Part shown: positions 59,957-64,000 of the stretch, piece by piece
Layout: each line of letters opens with the position of its first letter
Numbering within the stretch: the first letter of the stretch is position 1
Source: Pseudomonas sp. P7548
GTDB taxonomy: Bacteria; Pseudomonadota; Gammaproteobacteria; Pseudomonadales; Pseudomonadaceae
NCBI RefSeq assembly: GCF_013386585.1
Contig: NZ_JACARO010000036.1
Coordinates: forward strand, 148,341-212,340
Direction of reading: 5' to 3'
DNA: 64,000 nucleotides
Notes under the pieces: model-generated
Seen by the model: the letters and a program-made list of their open reading frames with translations, nothing else
What the model was told of the DNA's origin: nothing
Database searches by the model: none
Program-made: the position numbers and the translations under genes

Positions 59957-62386
59957 ATGACTACAGACGCGCCTGTTGGCCCAAGCGAGCAGCCCCCCGT
60001 GTTGCCCGCCACCCAAACGACGGTCCAGGACACGCTGCTCGACAGCGTGTCGTGGATCTGCGATCACTACGGCGTGGGCAAAAGCCCTGAAGCGCTGACC
60101 GCTGGCCTGCCCAAGGGTGGCATGCTGGCGCCGTCGCTGGCGCTGGCCGCGTTGTCTGCCGCCGGCCTGAGTGCCGGGTTGGTGGAGCGCCGCGCCCAAG
60201 CGTTGCCCCAGCAACTGGTGCCGATCGTATTGCTGCGCAAGGAGCAGGGCGGCTGCATTTTGCTCGGCCGCACGCTGCGCAACGACGCCGAAGGCAAACG
60301 CGCCTGCTACTACCAGGTGATCCTGCCGGAAGTCAGCCTTGAGCCGGTCGAGCTGGATCAGGCCGGCCTCGACGCGATGTACGCCGGCCACGCGATTCTG
60401 GTCAAGCCCCGCGCCAAGGTCGACCTGCGCGCCGGCGATGAAACCCCGCGCCCGGCCGGCCACTGGTTGCTCAGCACCCTATGGCGTTATCGCAGCTATT
60501 ACCGCAGCGCGGCGATTGGCGCGGTGCTGATCAACGTGCTGGGCCTGGCCACCATTTTCTTCACCATGAACGTGTACGACCGCGTGGTACCGAACCAGGC
60601 GTTTGTCACGTTGTGGTCGCTGGGCATCGGCGTCTCTATCGCCATGATCTTCGAAGCGATTGCACGGTATGTGCGGGCGCACTTGCTCGACGTGGCCGGC
60701 AAGAAAGCCGACCTGGTGCTGGGCACCATGCTGTTCCGCCAGGCGCTGTCGATTCGCATGGAAAACAAACCGGCTTCGTCCGGCTCGTTTGCCAACCAGT
60801 TGCGCGAGTTCGAATCGGTGCGCGACTTCGCCACCTCGGCCACGCTGGCGGCGCTCACCGACCTGCCGTTCGTGCTGATGTTCGTCGGCGTGATCTTTGT
60901 GGTGGGCGGCCCGCTGGGCTGGGTGCCGTTGTTGCTGATTCCGCTGATCTTGATCATCAGCGTGATCATCCAATGGCCACTGGCGCGCACCATGAAAGAA
61001 AACATGCGCGAAGGTGCGCTCAAGCAAGGCGTGCTGGTGGAGTCAGTCGAAGGCCTGGAAACCCTCAAGGCCGTGGGCGGCGAAGCCTACATGCAGCGTC
61101 GCTGGGAAAATTTCAGCGCGCTGTCGGCGGCCACGTCCATGAAGTCCCGTTCGCTGTCGAGCCTGGCGACCGGCGTGGTGGCGTTCCTGCAACAGATCCA
61201 GACCGTGGTGCTGATCATCATCGGCGTGTACCTGATCGACGCCGGTGACCTCAGCATGGGCGGCCTGATCGCCACCGTGATGCTCGCCGGCCGCGCCACC
61301 GGGCCGTTGGGCCAGGTGATCGGCTTGGCGGTACGCTTCCAGCAAGCCAAGGCCGCGCTCGGTTCGCTCAACGGCCTGATGGCCATGCCGGTGGACCGCG
61401 ACCCTAAAGGCCAGTACCTGTCCAAGCCCCCGCTGTCGGGCCAGTTGACCCTCAAGAACGTCGGCTTTTCGTACCCGGCACCGCCGATGCAGCCCAACCC
61501 ACCGGTGCTGCAAGGCATCAACCTGACCGTCGCCCCCGGCGAGCGGGTGGCGATCCTCGGCCGTATCGGCAGTGGCAAGTCCACGCTGTTGCGCGTGATG
61601 GGCCGGCTGTACGCACCGGTCGAAGGGCAGATGTTCACCGATGGCCTGGACGTCAACCAGATCGACCCGGCTGACTGGCGCAAAGCCGTCGGTTATGTCG
61701 GCCAGGATGCACGCCTGTTCTACGGCTCGCTGCGTGAAAACGTGATGCTCGGCCGCCCGGATGCCACGGTCGAGGAGTTCCTGCGGGTGCTGCGCCTGAC
61801 CGGCCTGGACCATATCGCCGCCAAGCACCCCAAGGGCATCAACTTGCCGATTGGCGAAATGGGCGAGGGCTTGTCGGGCGGTCAACGGCAGTTGGTGTCC
61901 CTGGCACGCAGCCTGTTGGCGCGGCCGAAAATGCTGCTGCTCGACGAGCCGACCAGCGCGATGGATACCCAGACCGAGATGGCGTTCCTGGACCACCTCA
62001 AGCGTGCCACCGAAGGCCAGGCCATGGTGGTGGTGACCCATCGCCCCTCGTTGCTGGCGCTGGTGGATCGCATCGTGGTGGTCGACGACGGCAAGGTCGT
62101 GGCCGATGGCCCGAAAGCACAGATTCTTGAGGCGTTGACCAGCAAGGCCGACCCCCAAGCGATGCAAACGGCTGAGGCTGCACCTGCCAAGGCTGCACCT
62201 GCCAAGGCTGCGCCGGCCAGGGCACGTCCGGCCCCGGCTCCGGTTCGTCCGGTGCAAGCGCCGACGTCAGCCAAAGCGGCCCCTTCATTTAGCGTAAGCC
62301 CCCGTGCTCAAGCGTCATCGAACCACGCAACACGATCCGCGGCTTCCCCTGCTTCAGGCCCCGCGACAGGAGAGGTAGCCCCGTGA
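59957..62386 (+). CDS. Type I secretion ABC permease/ATPase (LapB-like)
   Basis: 809 residues from the ATG at 59957 (a GTG lies one codon earlier). Residues about 25-150 form a C39-like domain without the catalytic Cys, a docking domain of RTX/LapB exporters. Transmembrane region about 165-455. The NBD has Walker A GRIGSGKST near 534, signature LSGGQRQ near 639, Walker B MLLLDEP near 658 and H-loop VVTHRPS near 692. Beyond about 725 comes an unusual Ala/Pro-rich tail of about 85 residues with tandem PAKAA repeats. It probably exports the upstream adhesin through the envelope with the HlyD partner and an outer-membrane channel. Confidence 0.92.
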   Translation: MTTDAPVGPSEQPPVLPATQTTVQDTLLDSVSWICDHYGVGKSPEALTAGLPKGGMLAPSLALAALSAAGLSAGLVERRAQALPQQLVPIVLLRKEQGGCILLGRTLRNDAEGKRACYYQVILPEVSLEPVELDQAGLDAMYAGHAILVKPRAKVDLRAGDETPRPAGHWLLSTLWRYRSYYRSAAIGAVLINVLGLATIFFTMNVYDRVVPNQAFVTLWSLGIGVSIAMIFEAIARYVRAHLLDVAGKKADLVLGTMLFRQALSIRMENKPASSGSFANQLREFESVRDFATSATLAALTDLPFVLMFVGVIFVVGGPLGWVPLLLIPLILIISVIIQWPLARTMKENMREGALKQGVLVESVEGLETLKAVGGEAYMQRRWENFSALSAATSMKSRSLSSLATGVVAFLQQIQTVVLIIIGVYLIDAGDLSMGGLIATVMLAGRATGPLGQVIGLAVRFQQAKAALGSLNGLMAMPVDRDPKGQYLSKPPLSGQLTLKNVGFSYPAPPMQPNPPVLQGINLTVAPGERVAILGRIGSGKSTLLRVMGRLYAPVEGQMFTDGLDVNQIDPADWRKAVGYVGQDARLFYGSLRENVMLGRPDATVEEFLRVLRLTGLDHIAAKHPKGINLPIGEMGEGLSGGQRQLVSLARSLLARPKMLLLDEPTSAMDTQTEMAFLDHLKRATEGQAMVVVTHRPSLLALVDRIVVVDDGKVVADGPKAQILEALTSKADPQAMQTAEAAPAKAAPAKAAPARARPAPAPVRPVQAPTSAKAAPSFSVSPRAQASSNHATRSAASPASGPATGEVAP

Positions 62387-63624
62387 TCCGCACACTTTTC
62401 GGCCGCAAACCCAAGGCCAACCTTGAGCCCGGCGACGCCGCGTTCATGAACGATGTACAAGAGTCGTTGCTGTCCCAGACCACGCCGGGTTCCAAGCTGG
62501 TGTTGTACCTCATCGCTGCCGTGTTGGTGATCGGCGTGGTGTGGGCGTATTTCGCCCGCGTCGAGGAAATCACCCTGGGCGAAGCGAAGATTATTTCCAT
62601 GAGCCGCGAGCAGGTGATCCAGAGCCTGGAAGGCGGGATTCTGCTGGACATGAATGTGCGCGAAGGCGCCATCGTCGAGAAGGGCGATGTGCTGTTGCGC
62701 ATCGACCCGACCCGTGCCGAGTCCAGCTACCGCGAGGTGCTGTCCAAGGTGATCGGCCTCAAGGCGTCGATCAGCCGTCTGCGTTCCGAGGCGTATAACC
62801 AGCCGTTGCAATTCGACGACCAAGTCAAGCAGGACAAGGACGTGGTGGCCCAGGAGACCCGTGCCTACGAGTCGCGCAAACGCGCCCTCAACGACAGCAT
62901 CAGTGCCCTGGAGCGCAGCTATCAGTTATCGACGCGTGAGGTGCGCCTGGCCGAGCCGCTGGCGGCCAAGGGCCTGATGTCGGAAGTGGAGCTGTTGCGT
63001 ATCCGCCGTTCGGCCAACGACATCAAGTCGCAAATCGTCGAGCGCACCAACAAGTTCCAGGCAGACGCCAACTCCGAGCTTTCCAAGCTGGAGCTGGAAC
63101 TGTCGCAGATCAGCGAAAACCTGATTGGCCGCGCGGATGTGCGCGACCGCACCACCATCACCGCCCCCGTGCGCGGCACCGTGAAAAACGTGCGCGTCAG
63201 CACCATTGGCGGGGTGATCCAGCCGGGTGAGCACATCCTCGAGATCGTGCCCCTGGAAGAACAATTGCTGGTGGAAGGCAAGATCCGCCCTTCGGACGTG
63301 GCCTTCCTGCGCCCAGGCCTGGCGGCGACCGTGAAGATCACCGCGTACGACTACGCGATTTATGGCGGCCTCAAGGGCCGGGTGGAACACATCAGCCCGG
63401 ACACCCTCAAGGACGACCAGAAAGCGGCGTCGGGTCGCCCGGATGACACCTACTACCGCGTGCTGGTGTTGACCGACAGCAGTGAGTTGACGGCGGGCGG
63501 CAAGTCGCTGCCGATCATTCCGGGGATGGTGGCATCGGTGGAAATCCGTACCGGTGAAAAGACCATCCTCAATTACCTGCTCAAGCCCGTGCTCAAGGCG
63601 CGCGAAGCCTTCCGGGAGAGATGA
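62383..63624 (+). CDS. HlyD-family type I secretion adaptor (LapC-like)
   Basis: 413 residues from a GTG overlapping the ABC stop (GTGA). Membrane helix about 38-58 (KLVLYLIAAVLVIGVVWAYF), barrel-sandwich halves around VREGAIVEKGDVLLRID and RDRTTITAPVRGTVKNVRVS, and a long coiled coil (about 105-250). It bridges the ABC exporter and the outer-membrane channel. No TolC-type gene is yet seen; it could lie beyond the right edge. Confidence 0.93.
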   Translation: MIRTLFGRKPKANLEPGDAAFMNDVQESLLSQTTPGSKLVLYLIAAVLVIGVVWAYFARVEEITLGEAKIISMSREQVIQSLEGGILLDMNVREGAIVEKGDVLLRIDPTRAESSYREVLSKVIGLKASISRLRSEAYNQPLQFDDQVKQDKDVVAQETRAYESRKRALNDSISALERSYQLSTREVRLAEPLAAKGLMSEVELLRIRRSANDIKSQIVERTNKFQADANSELSKLELELSQISENLIGRADVRDRTTITAPVRGTVKNVRVSTIGGVIQPGEHILEIVPLEEQLLVEGKIRPSDVAFLRPGLAATVKITAYDYAIYGGLKGRVEHISPDTLKDDQKAASGRPDDTYYRVLVLTDSSELTAGGKSLPIIPGMVASVEIRTGEKTILNYLLKPVLKAREAFRER

Positions 63625-63626
63625 TC

Positions 63627-64000
63627 ATGACTTACACACATGACCGACGGCCGAAGCCGTCGGCACAGGGCACGGCTGCGCCGGCGTTTCGCCTGAGCCT
63701 GCTGGCCACACTGGTCTGGAGCCTGTCGGTTGGGTTGCACAGCGCTTCGGCTCAGGCCGATGAATTCCTCGCGTTTCTGGCGGCGGCACCCGGGAAGGAT
63801 CTGCGTCCCGCCGTGCGTCCGGCGGTACGGCAAGTCGAACCACGTCGCACTGAGGTGGTGACGTTCCAGCCCGCAGTGGCAACGGCCTATACGCCGCCGC
63901 GTCCTGCAGTGGTGCGTGAAGCCGAACCGCGTCGCACCGAGGTGGTGACTTTTCAGCCGGCAGCGCCGACGGCCTATACGCCGCCGCGTCCTGCAGTGGT
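63627..64000 (+). CDS. Secreted protein with Pro-rich tandem repeats, partial (C-terminus outside window)
   Basis: ATG at 63627, one of two in-frame ATGs, two bases after the HlyD stop, with GGGAG ahead. About 124 codons are visible. Signal peptide: RLSLLATLVWSLSVGLHS, cleaved near ASAQADEF. Then repeats of 28-29 residues: units starting at 63816, 63900 and 63987 contain EPRRTEVVTFQPA and TAYTPPRPAV. In operons of this kind the next gene is often a TolC-like channel, so it could be one with an unusual N-terminal extension, or a novel component. The visible part does not decide. Confidence 0.6.
   Translation, partial: MTYTHDRRPKPSAQGTAAPAFRLSLLATLVWSLSVGLHSASAQADEFLAFLAAAPGKDLRPAVRPAVRQVEPRRTEVVTFQPAVATAYTPPRPAVVREAEPRRTEVVTFQPAAPTAYTPPRPAV

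Overview
The window is chromosomal DNA from a fluorescent Pseudomonas (P. fluorescens group). The evidence is gene content (MvaT, OprD-family porin, PstSCAB, QueE/QueC, the ruvCAB-ybgC-tolQRAB-pal-cpoB block), high GC with GC-rich third codon positions, and paired REP sequences of the GTGGGAGCGGGCTTG type. Most of it is core genome. There is no prophage, insertion sequence, CRISPR array or rRNA operon that I can see.

Layout. 1-2989 (minus): membrane-protein operon (RDD protein, SpoIIM-like protein, DUF4129 protein running off the left edge). 3071-6505: sbcB with a LexA-like box, mvaT, purU and a 56-residue protein. 6519-10551: amino-acid-type chemoreceptor, DUF853 ATPase, DciA-like protein. 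10857-15892 (plus): secA, argJ, a Nudix/ThiE fusion. 16018-19599 (minus): PduO-type adenosyltransferase, histidine kinase, ketopantoate reductase. 19723-26540: yajQ, an MscS channel, OprD porin, HIT protein, slyX, membrane cold-shock fusion, Dps-like ferritin, ribbon-helix-helix protein, FmdB zinc ribbon. 26648-38768 (plus): aspS, yebC, ruvCAB, ybgC, the Tol-Pal system, queE-queC, then tRNA-Lys. 39034-42761 (minus): pstSCAB without phoU. 42907-46473: a Cys-rich HTH regulator divergent from a secreted catalase-family peroxidase and a hexameric tyrosine-coordinated heme protein, then a FadL-type channel. 46603-49731: an unknown 525-residue protein, an NlpC/P60 peptidase and a second MscS channel.

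The accessory and most interesting part is 48.2-64.0 kb. It holds a periplasmic KatB catalase, a LuxR/NarL-type response regulator, a 1.65-kDa-residue-scale (about 1647 aa) BapA/LapF-like adhesin, two tandem secreted OmpA-like proteins with a shared unusual N-terminal domain, a LapB-like type I secretion ATPase, an HlyD/LapC-like adaptor, and the start of a secreted protein with Pro-rich repeats. A 15-bp imperfect palindrome, TTGAGACAnnTCTTA or close variants, recurs in the non-coding DNA before the NlpC/P60 gene, katB, the LuxR gene, the adhesin and the secretion operon. This suggests that one regulator, plausibly the local LuxR protein, controls a dispersed biofilm/envelope regulon. The adhesin also carries an AT-rich 0.9-kb module near its C-terminus that looks acquired.

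Functions were assigned by reading translations by eye; no database search was possible. Start codons were chosen by ribosome-binding sites, overlaps and remembered family lengths.
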